Of a stretch of 64,000 bases of DNA, positions 1-9,789 are shown in pieces. The DNA comes from Trichomonas vaginalis G3. Lineage: Eukaryota > Parabasalia > Trichomonadida > Trichomonadidae. Within the stretch, counting starts at the first letter, position 1; each line of letters opens with the position of its first letter. The notes under the pieces were generated by a model. That model was not told where the DNA came from. It ran no database searches and saw only the letters and a program-made list of their open reading frames with translations. The stretch spans positions 15,248,205-15,312,204 of the forward strand of contig NC_067206.1 in NCBI RefSeq assembly GCF_026262505.1. The letters are read 5' to 3'. Position numbers and translations under genes: made by a program.

Positions 1-420
1 CTTTCTAGAAGGAATTGCAGGGTAAGAGGTACATATTCATACTATGTACCTCTTACCCTCCAATTCCTTCCTTAACATAAACAAATTTGGAGTTAATTGT
101 TTGCAATTAACTCCGGGTTTGTTGACCTCCAAATGAAAATGAAAGGGTAAGAGGTATATAGTGACCCTATATGCCTCTTACCCTTTCATTCTCATTAATT
201 ATGGGAGAAACTTTGGCCAAATGTTAAATTATTCGACCAAAGTTTCTCCCATTTTTTGAAGGGATTGGAGGCTATGAGATACTGATGCAATGTCAGTACC
301 TCATGGCTTCCAATTCCATCCTGAAACTGATCAAAGTGGACCTTACATGCATTTGAAATTTGCCATGTAAAGTCCACTTTTTAAGAGAGAGGATTTGACT
401 GCGTCAAATCCTCTTTTTCG
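1..420. repeat. Cluster of seven consecutive hairpins
   Basis: The stretch is almost entirely inverted repeats set end to end. Stems seen: about 10-68 (GGGTAAGAGGTACATA against its complement), 84-120 (GGAGTTAATTG), 135-195 (GAAAGGGTAAGAGGTATA), 197-256 (GGGAGAAACTTTG), 257-322 (GGAxGCxATGAGxTACTGA), 323-382 (AAAGTGGACxTTACATG) and 386-416 (GAGGATTTGAC). Several apices (GTACTGAT, AGGTATATA) recur in cassettes elsewhere in the window. No ORF here is convincing. Confidence 0.8.
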
Positions 421-634
421 TTTACGAGATGAACAATATTTTGTCGTCTTGATTTCAATATTTTCTCGATAAAAATTTGAAAATTTGATAATAATATGTG
501 AGTTTTTCAAATCTTTTATAATACGTATCTCATACATATTGTTTTAAACATACCTTTAGGCGAAAGACATGAAGAAAAGCAATGCATAGAGATTTTGTTT
601 CCATTAACGGACAAAAATAATTGTGTGTCATAAT

Positions 635-862
635 ATGCGCAAATATGCGACAAAAAATAATCTCTACCATTTGCATAGAGCCTCAAGAAAATTAGTCGAT
701 ATTGAATGGCTCAAAAAATCTGTTGATGAAGTTAATGCTGGTAAGAAACTGAAGGAAGTTTGTAAACAAGCCAAATTAAATAATGGAACTTACAGAGAAA
801 TTTCAAAATCAATGTTCAAAAAGTTGGCAAATGAACATAATTTGGAATTATGTTGTGCATGA
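635..862 (+). CDS. Short transposase-type N-terminal DNA-binding protein
   Basis: A 75-residue ORF beginning at the first ATG (635). Residues about 20-65 follow the pattern seen at the N-terminus of the DDE transposases in this window: hydrophobic-D-x-x-WL, then a helix, then G-x-x-L-x-x-V, then N-G-x-x-x-x-IS, then a terminal F-K-x-L helix. Compare the genes starting at 42934 (minus) and 55818 (plus). That pattern suggests a helix-turn-helix that binds transposon ends. There is no catalytic RVE domain downstream; the ORF stops at TGA and is followed by an AAAAAGTGACA motif at about 890. It is either a decayed transposase or a stand-alone end-binding protein. The family link is my comparison by eye. 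Confidence 0.5.
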   Translation: MRKYATKNNLYHLHRASRKLVDIEWLKKSVDEVNAGKKLKEVCKQAKLNNGTYREISKSMFKKLANEHNLELCCA

Positions 863-1307
863 AAAATAGTGTGACTTCACTTTTGACAAAAAGTGACACT
901 ATTTCTGATGGTTTTGTCATTTATTTGTCAGATTTATAAATGGATAATAATGCTGTAAATCAGATATTAATTAAAAATATTTAAGATTTATGTTCGATTT
1001 GAAAAGCAAAATGATATTTTTTTAATTGGAAAACGTTAATATCTGCTATTTTGAAGTTTGTAATATTTGTTAGTATCTTAAATTATTGAATGCATACGTT
1101 TTTTATGTTCTCAATTTTAAAAAAAATTGTGAAGAATTTAGTTTTTTGGAGATGGATGTTTAATATTTGTGAGTGAGAATGCAAGCAGGAGTTTGGTACT
1201 TTAAGGCTAGGTTGAGATAGATTTCCCATTATATTATCTGTGAATATATTGTTTGAAAATTCAAGATATAAAAATATATTATCAAAAAATTTTATATTTT
1301 TAAATAC
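863..1307. other. AT-rich spacer without a gene
   Basis: No ORF or long repeat is seen. It contains AAAAAGTGACA near 890, the same motif that sits just inside the inverted repeats of most transposons here, so a decayed transposon end is possible. Confidence 0.5.
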
Positions 1308-3012
1308 TGTTATATACGAAAACGATAAAAACGGTTTGACAGAAAAGTGACAACTTTACGTGTCAAAAATATAAAAAGTGATATTTTATTCATCATTATC
1401 TTCTTCATAATTTATTTCATATTCTTCGTCTTACCAACAAAAGATGGGAATGTGAACAATTGCGGGCAATTTTTTAGCCATTTTGGCTTGGAACTAGAGC
1501 CTGCGAGGTACATGGATAGTATCAGTACCTCACAGGCTCTAGTTCTCTATATGGCGCCGAGAAATTTTGGTGAAATGTGGTCGCATTTCACCAAAATTTT
1601 TTCGGCGCCATAGGATGAATTGGAGGGTGAGAGATATTATTTCATACAATACTACTCTCACCCTCCAATTCCAAGCCAAAATGGCTAAAAATTGCCCGCA
1701 ATGTGAACAATTGCGGGCAATTTTTAGCCATTTTGGCTTGGAACTAGAGCCTGCGAGGTACATGGATAGTATCAGTACCTCACAGGCTCTAGTTCTCTAT
1801 ATGGCGCCGAGAAATTTTGGTGAAATGTGGTCGCATTTCACCAAAATTTTTTCGGCGCCATAGGATGAATTGGAGGGTGAGAGATATTATTTCATACAAT
1901 ACTACTCTCACCCTCCAATTCCCAGCCAAAATGGCTAAAAATTGCCCGCAATGTGAACAATTGCGGGCAATTTTTAGCCATTTTGGCTTGGAACTAGAGC
2001 CTGCGAGGTACATGGATAGTATCAGTACCTCACAGGCTCTAGTTCTCTATATGGCGCCGAGAAATTTTGGTGAAATGTGGTCGCATTTCACCAAAATTTT
2101 TTCGGCGCCATAGGATGAATTGGAGGGTGAGAGATATTATTTCATACAATACTACTCTCACCCTCCAATTCCAAGCCAAAATGGCTAAAAATTGCCCGCA
2201 ATGTGAACAATTGCGGGCAATTTTTAGCCATTTTGGCTTGGAACTAGAGCCTGCGAGGTACATGGATAGTATCAGTACCTCACAGGCTCTAGTTCTCTAT
2301 ATGGCGCCGAGAAATTTTGGTGAAATGTGGTCGCATTTCACCAAAATTTTTTCGGCGCCATAGGATGAATTGGAGGGTGAGAGATATTATTTCATACAAT
2401 ACTACTCTCACCCTCCAATTCCCAGCCAAAATGGCTAAAAATTGCCCGCAATGTGAACAATTGCGGGCAATTTTTAGCCATTTTGGCTTGGAACTAGAGC
2501 CTGCGAGGTACATGGATAGTATCAGTACCTCACAGGCTCTAGTTCTCTATATGGCGCCGAGAAATTTTGGTGAAATGTGGTCGCATTTCACCAAAATTTT
2601 TTCGGCGCCATAGGATGAATTGGAGGGTGAGAGATATTATTTCATACAATACTACTCTCACCCTCCAATTCCCAGCCAAAATGGCTAAAAATTGCCCGCA
2701 ATGTGAACAATTGCGGGCAATTTTTAGCCATTTTGGCTTGGAACTAGAGCCTGCGAGGTACATGGATAGTATCAGTACCTCACAGGCTCTAGTTCTCTAT
2801 ATGGCGCCGAGAAATTTTGGTGAAATGTGGTCGCATTTCACCAAAATTTTTCGGCGCCATAGGATGAATTGGAGGGTGAGAGATATTATTTCATACAATA
2901 CTACTCTCACCCTCAATTTTAATTACTTAAACTCATTCTATTTTTTTGACATGTAAATGTCACTTTTACTGAGATCTGACACAATGTCAGATCTCTTTTT
3001 TTCGTATATAAG
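1308..3012. mobile_element. Non-autonomous inverted-repeat element carrying a hairpin satellite (family F)
   Basis: The left end reads TGTTATATACGAAAA and, about 30 bases further in, AAAAGTGACA then ACTTTACGTGTCAAAAA. The right end, read inward on the minus strand, has CTTATATACGAAAAAAAG, a small hairpin (2971-2995, GAGATCTGACA), AAAAGTGACA and TTTACATGTCAAAAA. The two ends are therefore imperfect inverted repeats of about 70 bases. AATAC lies on both sides (1303-1307 and 3013-3017) and is a likely 5 bp target duplication. No transposase is inside; the cargo is the 250 bp hairpin array. A similar end occurs near 39033, so the family has other copies. The boundaries were found by eye. Confidence 0.65.
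1452..2932. repeat. 250 bp tandem array of four-hairpin units, about six copies
   Basis: The period is exactly 250 (homologous points at 1539, 1789, 2039, 2289, 2539). Each unit holds four adjacent hairpins: one with arms GAACTAGAGCCTG-GAGGTAC; one with arms TATGGCGCCGA-AAATTTTGGTGAAATG; one with arms GAATTGGAGGGTGAGAG; and one across the unit boundary with arms TTCCAAGCCAAAATGGCT-AAAAATTGCCCGC around a loop of about 12 bases. Units are nearly identical; one variable site (aattccaagcc or aattcccagcc) partly alternates. Nearly every base is in a stem. The many ORFs on both strands here are by-products of the repeat. Confidence 0.95.
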
Positions 3013-3112
3013 AATACAATAGGGTGGAAGTATAGTACGATGAGATAGCAATGATATATTTTATAATGGGAGGTAATCTGAAGATAAGTAGCAAATTTTA
3101 TGCGATTTTGAT

Positions 3113-3313
3113 TGGGAGTTGGAGGGTGTGAGTACTATAGCATGTAATAGTATCTCACACCCTCCAATTCTTCCTATGGCGCCGAAAAATTTTTGGTGAA
3201 ATGCGACGACATTTCACCAAAAATTTTCGGCGCCATATAGAGAACTATAGTCTGCGAGGTACTGATTCTATCTATGTACCTCGCAGACCATAGTTCTCAG
3301 CCAAAATGGCTAA
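3113..3313. repeat. Single diverged four-hairpin cassette
   Basis: The same four hairpin types as the 250 bp array, in one copy and reversed order: GGAGGGTGTGAG arms (3120-3171), TATGGCGCCGAAAAATTT arms (3176-3238), GAACTATxGTCTGCGAGGTAC arms (3241-3299) and a final AGCCAAAATGGCT palindrome (3300-3313). The stems differ from those in the array but remain paired. Confidence 0.85.
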
Positions 3314-3491
3314 TAATTTGAGAGTCTATATGATAATGTAAAAGTTAAAACATTCAAGTATTTAAGTATTTCTTTAAAATATTAAGTTTTTTATTTTTCC
3401 AATAAAATTCTAATATCAAATATTTTTATTTAACGATTAATTTTATTTATATTTTTATAGTTTTTTTAAGAAAAAATATTGTTAGGGTTTT

Positions 3492-3795
3492 ATGGATTTT
3501 CAATTAATATACAAGATAATTCATGAATGTATATATTTCCAAGTTTTTAAGGATGCAACACTTTACATTTGTAAACTGTCAAAAATGAAGTCATGCTATT
3601 TTTCATGCATTACACATAATTTGGAATTACGAACAAAACCTGGCATAAAACCAATTGAAATCGATCTTAATATTTGCCAAGCATATGCAAAATTAAAACA
3701 TTTAATGCCAGATGCTGGTATTAATAAAATTGTACAGAAAATGAAAACAGATATTATTAATATTAAAGAAAATCCAGAACAATTTCAGAAAATTC
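3492..3795 (+). pseudogene. DDE transposase A, 5' part, split by the nested insertion
   Basis: An open frame whose second half has the GxKPIE linker followed by a helical segment, as in the transposase starting at 55818 (GRKPIEPPEE). It runs straight into the family B end at 3796. The 16 bases CAATTTCAGAAAATTC just before the B end (3780-3795) recur at 33554-33569 with one difference, and beyond that point an RVE-type frame continues. The gene was therefore cut by the B element, and its middle and 3' parts lie at 33554-34164 and 37739-37982. The true 5' start is uncertain; the first half of this frame has no clear helix-turn-helix. Confidence 0.6.
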
Positions 3796-3857
3796 TATAT
3801 CATACCGAAATGCATCACTAGCAAAAGTGACATTTGGCGCCAATTTTAAATTAGTGG

Positions 3858-3904
3858 AAAAAAAAGGTAGTGGGGCTTCCAGGCACTTCGTGCCCTCTAG
3901 CCCC
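3858..3904 (+). repeat. Left terminal inverted repeat of the Maverick
   Basis: Eight A's, then GTAGTGGGGCTTCCAGG, then CACTTCGTGCCCTCTAGCCCC. It matches the right end (31143-31189, reversed) almost perfectly for about 47 bases. Inside is a small palindrome, GGCACTTCGTGCC. Confidence 0.9.
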
Positions 3905-3941
3905 TAAATTTTTTCCAAAGTTTATTCCAACAAAAATTAGA

Positions 3942-4211
3942 ATGTCATTCCGTAATTGGGACGAAGTCATTGCGCACTTTTCTACGCACCAACCAACACC
4001 AGAGCAGTTAGAAGTGCTTGAGAAGATGAAGGAGGAGACTCTGGAGTATTTGAGACAACAAATTGCAAATTACAATTCGAAGATTGACGGAACAGTCTAT
4101 AGAGTCTCATCGGCAGAGTCACATATAGAAGTGGACCAGTTGGTCAGTGACTTATTATATTATACTGCTGAACGAAACAAATTATATAACAAATTGAAAG
4201 AATTGGAATAA
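3942..4211 (+). CDS. Maverick small coiled-coil protein in the duplicated left end
   Basis: An 89-residue frame, start chosen at ATG 3942 because an earlier in-frame ATG lies inside the terminal repeat. The protein is highly charged and predicted to be helical, with heptad-like spacing in residues 20-45 (LEVLEKMKEETLEYL) and again at the C-terminus (NKLYNKLKEL). No known family is recognised. It lies between the outer terminal repeat and an inner copy of the same repeat at about 4249, in an extra end segment that the right end lacks. The frame looks whole. Function unknown; an accessory gene gained at the end is possible. Confidence 0.5.
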   Translation: MSFRNWDEVIAHFSTHQPTPEQLEVLEKMKEETLEYLRQQIANYNSKIDGTVYRVSSAESHIEVDQLVSDLLYYTAERNKLYNKLKELE

Positions 4212-4248
4212 AAAATTAATATTTTTATTTATATATTTTAGTAGTATG

Positions 4249-4372
4249 TGTGTGGGCTTCCAGGCACTTCGTGCCCTCTAGCCCTGAAGATGTTTAGTAT
4301 AAATGAAGTTTTTATTCGGAAAATTGTTAGTCTTCTGGTGTGAATTCGGAGGACTCTTCTTCTTCAACATCA
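4249..4372 (+). repeat. Second, inner copy of the Maverick terminal repeat
   Basis: GGGCTTCCAGGCACTTCGTG and the following CCCTCTAGCCC appear again here. The match to the right end (31040-31183, reversed) continues well past the repeat through GAAGATGTTTAG and into the 3' end of the minus-strand gene at 4327. The right end therefore pairs better with this inner copy than with the outer one. This suggests that the original left end was here and that about 390 bp bearing a small gene was added outside it. Confidence 0.8.
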
Positions 4373-5292
4373 AAGTCATCTGGTGTATCGAACTGAATGT
4401 ATGAAAGCCAAATGTTGTATGTGTTTTCCAATTGGCTTTCAAACTTGAGATACATTCCATGCATGAGTGTTATTTCAGTTTCAACGTAGAGTTGCTGATG
4501 TGGCTTGAAGACATGCATGAGAATTGGTCCTCCAAATTCGTCCTTGAAAAACTTGCAGTAGCAAACATAAACTGAGATAGAGTCTCCTTCTTCAATGTCT
4601 TCTGCTTGGTTAACGAAATGAATAGCAATTTTGCGTACTTGAATTGTGTTGTTGTCTGAGTAAAATAATGGTTTGAACTTGGGGTTGAGTGAGCTAAGAC
4701 ATTGCCATTTTGCTGTTTCTTGTCCGTACTCACGTTCTTCTTCGTCATCCTGATATCCGTAACTCTTTGATTTGAATTCGACCCAAAGCTGTTCGACTTT
4801 TTTTGCAGCTTTGGGTGGAAGACTTTCAATAAGCTGACATATAGTTCTGTCAACCATTATCTTTGTTATTGTTGGAAAATAGTTGACAATTGTGTCACCT
4901 AATTCGAATGGGTCAGGTGTTTCTTTTTGTAGTTTGGTAAAGTCTGCAAGAACTTTGTTGAGTTGTTCACAATATTCTTTGTTAAAAGTTGCAGGAACTC
5001 TTTCTTCTGGCTTTGAATTGAAGTATTCTTCAGACAATCTGAGTAGTATTTTGCGTAGTTCAGCGTTGCTGTGGTTCTTTGTAATACGGAGCTCGTTTGG
5101 TATTGTTTTTGGTAGTGAAAGTGGCTTTGGATTGAGTGAATTGCAGGACAAATTTGAATTTGAATTGTCTGTTCTGCTTGGAGAATGTGTAGATGCTGCA
5201 GTTTGATATTGAGGTTCTAAACCTGTGGGTGCTGAAAGTCTGCAAGCAATTTCTTCAGGTGAATTTGGAGCGAACACGCTAGCGAATGCCAT
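4327..5292 (-). CDS. Maverick protein of unknown function, 321 residues, acidic tail
   Basis: An intact 321-residue frame. The first 80 residues are Ser/Pro/Asn-rich and probably disordered. The middle has mixed helices, with many basic and acidic residues (about 95-200). Residues about 205-300 look beta-rich with aromatic strands (ISVYVCYCKFF, LYVETEITL). The C-terminus ends in an acidic stretch EEEESSEFTPED. No family is recognised. Its start is preceded by a host-style initiator (TCATTTTTCAT before ATG), and it is divergent from the coiled-coil gene at 5755. The last codons are duplicated in the right end of the element (31019-31090), so the gene's 3' end is part of the extended terminal repeat. 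Confidence 0.6.
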   Translation of the reverse strand: MAFASVFAPNSPEEIACRLSAPTGLEPQYQTAASTHSPSRTDNSNSNLSCNSLNPKPLSLPKTIPNELRITKNHSNAELRKILLRLSEEYFNSKPEERVPATFNKEYCEQLNKVLADFTKLQKETPDPFELGDTIVNYFPTITKIMVDRTICQLIESLPPKAAKKVEQLWVEFKSKSYGYQDDEEEREYGQETAKWQCLSSLNPKFKPLFYSDNNTIQVRKIAIHFVNQAEDIEEGDSISVYVCYCKFFKDEFGGPILMHVFKPHQQLYVETEITLMHGMYLKFESQLENTYNIWLSYIQFDTPDDFDVEEEESSEFTPED

Positions 5293-5754
5293 TATGAAAA
5301 ATGAACTGTTTTTTTCAAATAAGAGTTTGAGATGAACCGTTTTTCGTCAACGGAGACCCCCTCTATTTTTTTATTTTATTTAATAGTTACCGTTGGCAAA
5401 CCGTTCCATCTCAAATATTGAATGAACTATAAACGTTTTTTGTTTTCTATATATACTTTTTTGTCCAACGGTAAAACTTTTTACACAACGGTTTTTGAGA
5501 GTCGTCGCCGTTGACTTTTTGTAGAGCACTCAAAATAGTATAACTTTGTCCGGACAAGTAAGGGTCTATCGTCGCTACAGGAAAAGTTACAGGCGTTCCA
5601 AGGAAGTATACTTTGAGAAGCCTTTTCCCCTTATAGAATGAGATAGGACGGTTATTTTACAAAACTGACAACACTTTGACCGAGTAGTTTTTTGTGCTGA
5701 ACAAAAAGTGTCATATAAACATCTGTCAAAAACCGCTTTTTAACTTCACTTAAA
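5293..5754. promoter_or_regulatory. Bidirectional intergenic region with AACGG/CCGTT boxes
   Basis: The 460 bp between divergent Maverick genes has about seven AACGG or CCGTT cores (near 5335, 5348, 5389, 5398, 5465, 5485, 5507). YAACGG is the general Myb recognition core, and trichomonads are known to use Myb-like regulators. An AAAAAGTGTCA motif lies at about 5704, and the plus gene starts at 5755. The regulatory role is inferred. Confidence 0.5.
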
Positions 5755-7893
5755 ATGCCACGTAAGCTACGTAAGAATATACGTAAGAGGAAGAGAGCAT
5801 TGAAACATCCAATAGTAAAACTGACACCACAACAACAGTTGCAACAACAAATTATGAATGACCCCACTATGTTGCAACAAATGTCAAGCAACCCTATGCT
5901 TTTAAACCGAGTTATTGGTGCACAGAGTGGAGGTTTAAGAGCGGCACTTTTAGCGAAAATGGCAGGCTATGGTGGAGCTGCAGACGGAACAGCTTATAAC
6001 CCTCAAAGTCAAATGAATTTGAGTTCACTCAAAAATCAAATAACAGATGTCAAAAAGTCAAACATAGACATACAGAAACAAATAAGTGAAAACGAAAAGA
6101 AACTAGAATATGACAGACACACAAAGAAACTCAATGAGTTAAACGTAGAGAAAAAGAAGAAAGAAGAACAACTGAAAGAACTAAGTACAGAGGAATATGC
6201 GAAAAAAGTGTCAGAAAAAGCAGCAGAAGTAGCAAAAATGGAACAAGATGTTATAAATTTGAAAAACCATACTACTCAATATAAAGTACTGAAAGATGAA
6301 GAAATAAAACAAAAAGCCCTGAAGACATATATGGATAGCGATGAGTATAAAAAAGAAGTTGAAGCAAATGTAAAGGCAGAAAAACTTTTACAGTTGCAAA
6401 ACCAAACCGTACAGTATGAAAACTTAGCACAAGAAAGTAAAAATAACGACGCAGCCATGCAAAAGGCAATGAAAAGCGCAGAATATATTGTAATAAACAG
6501 AAATTCATCAAAAGTGACAGCTCTCAATTTTTTGACATTTGTAAATTCTAAATTGAATGAGAAAAATGAAATAATACTAAGCATAATACAATATTCTAGA
6601 TTTAATTATAATTAGGAAAAAGTTAGTTTTGAGAGTACTTTTCATAGGCATATAGAATGAAATCTTCTGAAAAATAATATCACATAAACTCATATTATTT
6701 TCTAATATATAACTATTTTATATAAAAATCAAATTCAATGATCTTAAAAGCGAAGGATAAACCTCAAAATTTACGAATATAATGAGTGGGAATATTTCAT
6801 ATGGTTTTATGATAGATAAGCATTATATTCCCACTCATTAATATTCGTAAATTTTGAGGTTTATCCTTCGCTTTTAAGATCATTGAATTTGATTTTTATA
6901 TAAAATAGTTATAATATTAGAAAATAATATGAGTTTATGTGATATTATTTTTCAGAAGATTTTGTGTTCTTCTTCAAAATTTTATTTTTTTATTAAAAAG
7001 AATCTTTACAAAATATACATTTACTTTAATTAATATTTAAAAACGTGCTCTATCAAAAGTTCCAAAAATTCAATATTTTAGCTTTTCTGAGGTGTCACTT
7101 TTGATGAATTTCTGTTTACAACAATATAAAAGCTAATAATGACTGGTTAGATGCCCAAGCCAACGCTAAAGCAGCCCAACTTATAGGGTCAATAAGGACA
7201 AAAATACAAGCGGATGAAGACAGTTCAAATGAAGCTTTAATGAATGCTGACTTTAAGAACGCCTTCGAAGCTCTTCATAGTAAGGTGAAACTAGTGAACG
7301 ACTTCTCATCTGGAAAGAAACTGAAGTCTGAAGTTTTCGACAACGAGTTAAGAGAAGTAGCACAAAATATGACGAAAATAACAGATGCAGCAACGAGACA
7401 GGCAGTTCAAAGTGCCTATGACGCCGTTAGAGCAACTGTTGTGGAAAGTCAAGAAAAAGAGTTACAACAGACCAAAACAGACCTAGTAAATGCTTTCTTA
7501 AGAACGAAAAGTCAGGTAGGACATTATGCTGCAGATGGAACATATGTGCCAGCTGGTGGAACTTATATACTAGCTAGTGGAACTTATATACCACCAAACC
7601 CTCCAAGAGAAGCACCTGCACCAGGACTACCTAAAACATTTACATCGTCACATGGACACAGACACAGGCATGCACCAAAACCAACACAACAACCAACACA
7701 ACAACCAACAGTTCAAAATCCAGCACAACAACCAACAGTTCAAAATCCAGCACAACAACCAACAGTTCAAAACCCTGCACAACAACAACCACAACCAGCA
7801 CAACAACCAACAGTTCAAAACCCTGCACAACAACAACACAAACAGAGCAAGGACATAAAAGAAGTAGAGAACAAGGAAACCAAGAATTCTTAA
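5755..7893 (+). pseudogene. Maverick coiled-coil, Gln/Pro-repeat structural gene, split by a MITE (fossil)
   Basis: The N-terminus is strongly basic (RKLRKNIRKRKR), followed by a Gln-rich stretch and a long charged coiled coil before the MITE at 6489. After the MITE, from 7128, helical sequence continues, then three GTYxxA/P turns (ADGTYVPAGGTYILASGTYI), a His/Arg patch and a Pro/Gln tail with repeats of the type QPTVQNPAQ. The ATAT target duplication of the MITE lies on each side. A basic N-terminus plus coiled coil would suit a virion core or DNA-condensing protein, but no family is recognised. Broken by the insertion. Confidence 0.5.
6489..7123. mobile_element. MITE, short internally deleted copy, inside the Maverick
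   Basis: The left end is TGTAATAAACAGAAATTC and the right end is GAATTTCTGTTTACAACA, with the shared AAAAGTGACA just inside. ATAT flanks both sides (6485-6488, 7124-7127). The 635 bp copy is a fold-back: arms around 6727-6785 and 6826-6905 are complementary. It lacks the centre present in the 1249 bp copies at 34400 and 59812. Confidence 0.9.
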
Positions 7894-7895
7894 AA

Positions 7896-9706
7896 TGCTT
7901 AAGGAAGACTATGGTTACCCAGATACTCTTGACTTTAGTGACAGATATAAAGAAGCTATTAGAAAGTTCAAGGAATGGAAATACTGACCCGAACCTATTT
8001 AGCTTTATGGCTCAGCACCAAATGGGATATAATTTCAAACCTGGAAAATACAAGCTCGCTAAGGGATATGATTTAATAGCATATCATCCAAATGACATGA
8101 CTGAATTTACTCCGAGATATTGGTGTCAGAGCTAAATGATAATTCAACTCTCTTCATGAAACGCGTAAAAAATAGAGACGGAACGAAAGAAGAAAGGTTT
8201 ATGAGTCCGGATGACTTAGATAGGGAACTTGTTAAAAACGGTCTCGGAATATATGAAATGCCACCAGATGAGGTACAAGAAACTCCACAGGAAGAAGTTC
8301 AGATACAACCAGACATGGAAGAAATAGTTCAGCAACAACAGCTAGAAGAGCCAGAAGGAAACGAACAAGTCCCTCCTTTGGAAACTAACTTCACAGAACT
8401 AGATGAAGATTTGGAACAGCCGAAAAATCTTGACCCTCAACAAGAGTATGCGGAGAATATGGAATCTTTCCAAGAGTCTAAGAAAAATTCAGCTGACATA
8501 GTAGAAGAATATCGAAAAATGTTCGCCGACATACAAAAGACTCCAACATCAGATGAAAATATTCAGCATAGAATGGAAGTACTGAAAGAAAGTGTACGCA
8601 AATACAACAATCCTTTTTACTTACGACCATATAACGTTCAATCTTTGGCTGAACTCGGTGAAAATAAAAGGTTAAATTTCACAAAACATATAGAAATGAA
8701 ACATTGTTTAAAGTTCATTCAGAACCTAACCAATATGGAAACAAACCTACTTTTGTTTCTGCAGACTATGGAACTACAATGAGATGGGGTCATAAAGCTA
8801 ATCCGGATAGGTGGTTCATAAACTTACAACCACAATTCCAAGAAGTTGTAGACGCAATGGAAGTGAATGGTGAACCAGATATAGCTGGTATTTTCAGCGC
8901 GGCTTTAATGCCATTGAAAGATATGAAAGATGCAGATATTTTGAAACCAGTATGAAATGAACATGGCTGATGGAAATATAACACCTGACGTTCTAGAACA
9001 TTTATCTCAAAGAACTACACAGAACCATAAAGATGGTATATTTGGTGAAGAGTTTAGAAAGAAAGTTAGGGAGATAGAAGGAAGAGAACCTATTGTACAT
9101 GACCTTGCAAACGAAAGTTTGCAAAATGTCATAAAAACTTACTTTGCAGACAATGAACTGAGAAGGGATGAATATTTAAGAAAACTCAAATGGACAGTAC
9201 CGAAATGAAATGTTAGTATTGAAAAACATGTTCCTTGACAAAATAAAACCAACTACAGAAATAAATGACGCAAGACTGAAACATTGGTAAAAGCTTTCCC
9301 ATTCACAAAAGATTTATTGGTCACATGGAAAGAAAACCAGAATGGCTACAAAAACATATATTTGGAAACGAGCTTATTCCATATGGACAAGCTCTGTTTG
9401 AAGAGCTTGAACCGGAAACTCAGGAAAGAGTCATGCAAACAATACGCGAAGACTCAAATACAAACTATGACAAAATCTTTCTAGGATATAGGTTACCTGA
9501 GATGGGCGACCAGAGCCCAAAGGCAAAAAGGACATGGGAAATTTACAACATTAGGTGAACATGAGGCAAAGATGCAACAACTTGAAGCAGAGGGCAAGTT
9601 ACCAAAAGCGACACCAAAGAGAAGAGAGAGTGAACAAAGTGAAAGTAGTGAAGAAGTAACTTCATCTAGTGAAAGTAGTGGCAATGAAGGAAAAAAGAAG
9701 AGTTAA
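7896..9706 (+). pseudogene. Maverick virion-type gene region, much broken (fossil)
   Basis: Open pieces on one strand cover this region almost continuously and share codon style with the capsid genes downstream, so it is most simply one or two decayed structural genes. Visible features include a Glu/Pro/Gln-rich acidic segment (about 8250-8420), helical charged sequence and a Ser/Glu-rich C-terminal end (SESSEEVTSSSESSG) before 9706. The position immediately upstream of the capsid region suggests a virion or scaffold role, but no domain is recognised. It is broken in several places (about five or six). It could also be two genes. Confidence 0.4.
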
Positions 9707-9789
9707 AAACTCAGTCAGAGAAAGTAAAGCTTGGTACGATACAATTATGACACATAAATCCAACTATTCTATATTTTTACCCATATGAA

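Noticed and set aside
1347-2956. Many 74-129 residue ORFs on both strands
   Set aside because: They repeat with the 250 bp array and read through hairpin stems; there is no independent coding signal.
1303-3017. Element F as a full transposon with a gene
   Set aside because: No frame in it has any transposase character; it is non-autonomous.
7577-7858. Alternative frames through the Gln/Pro repeats
   Set aside because: By-products of the CAACAACCAACA repeats of the coiled-coil gene.
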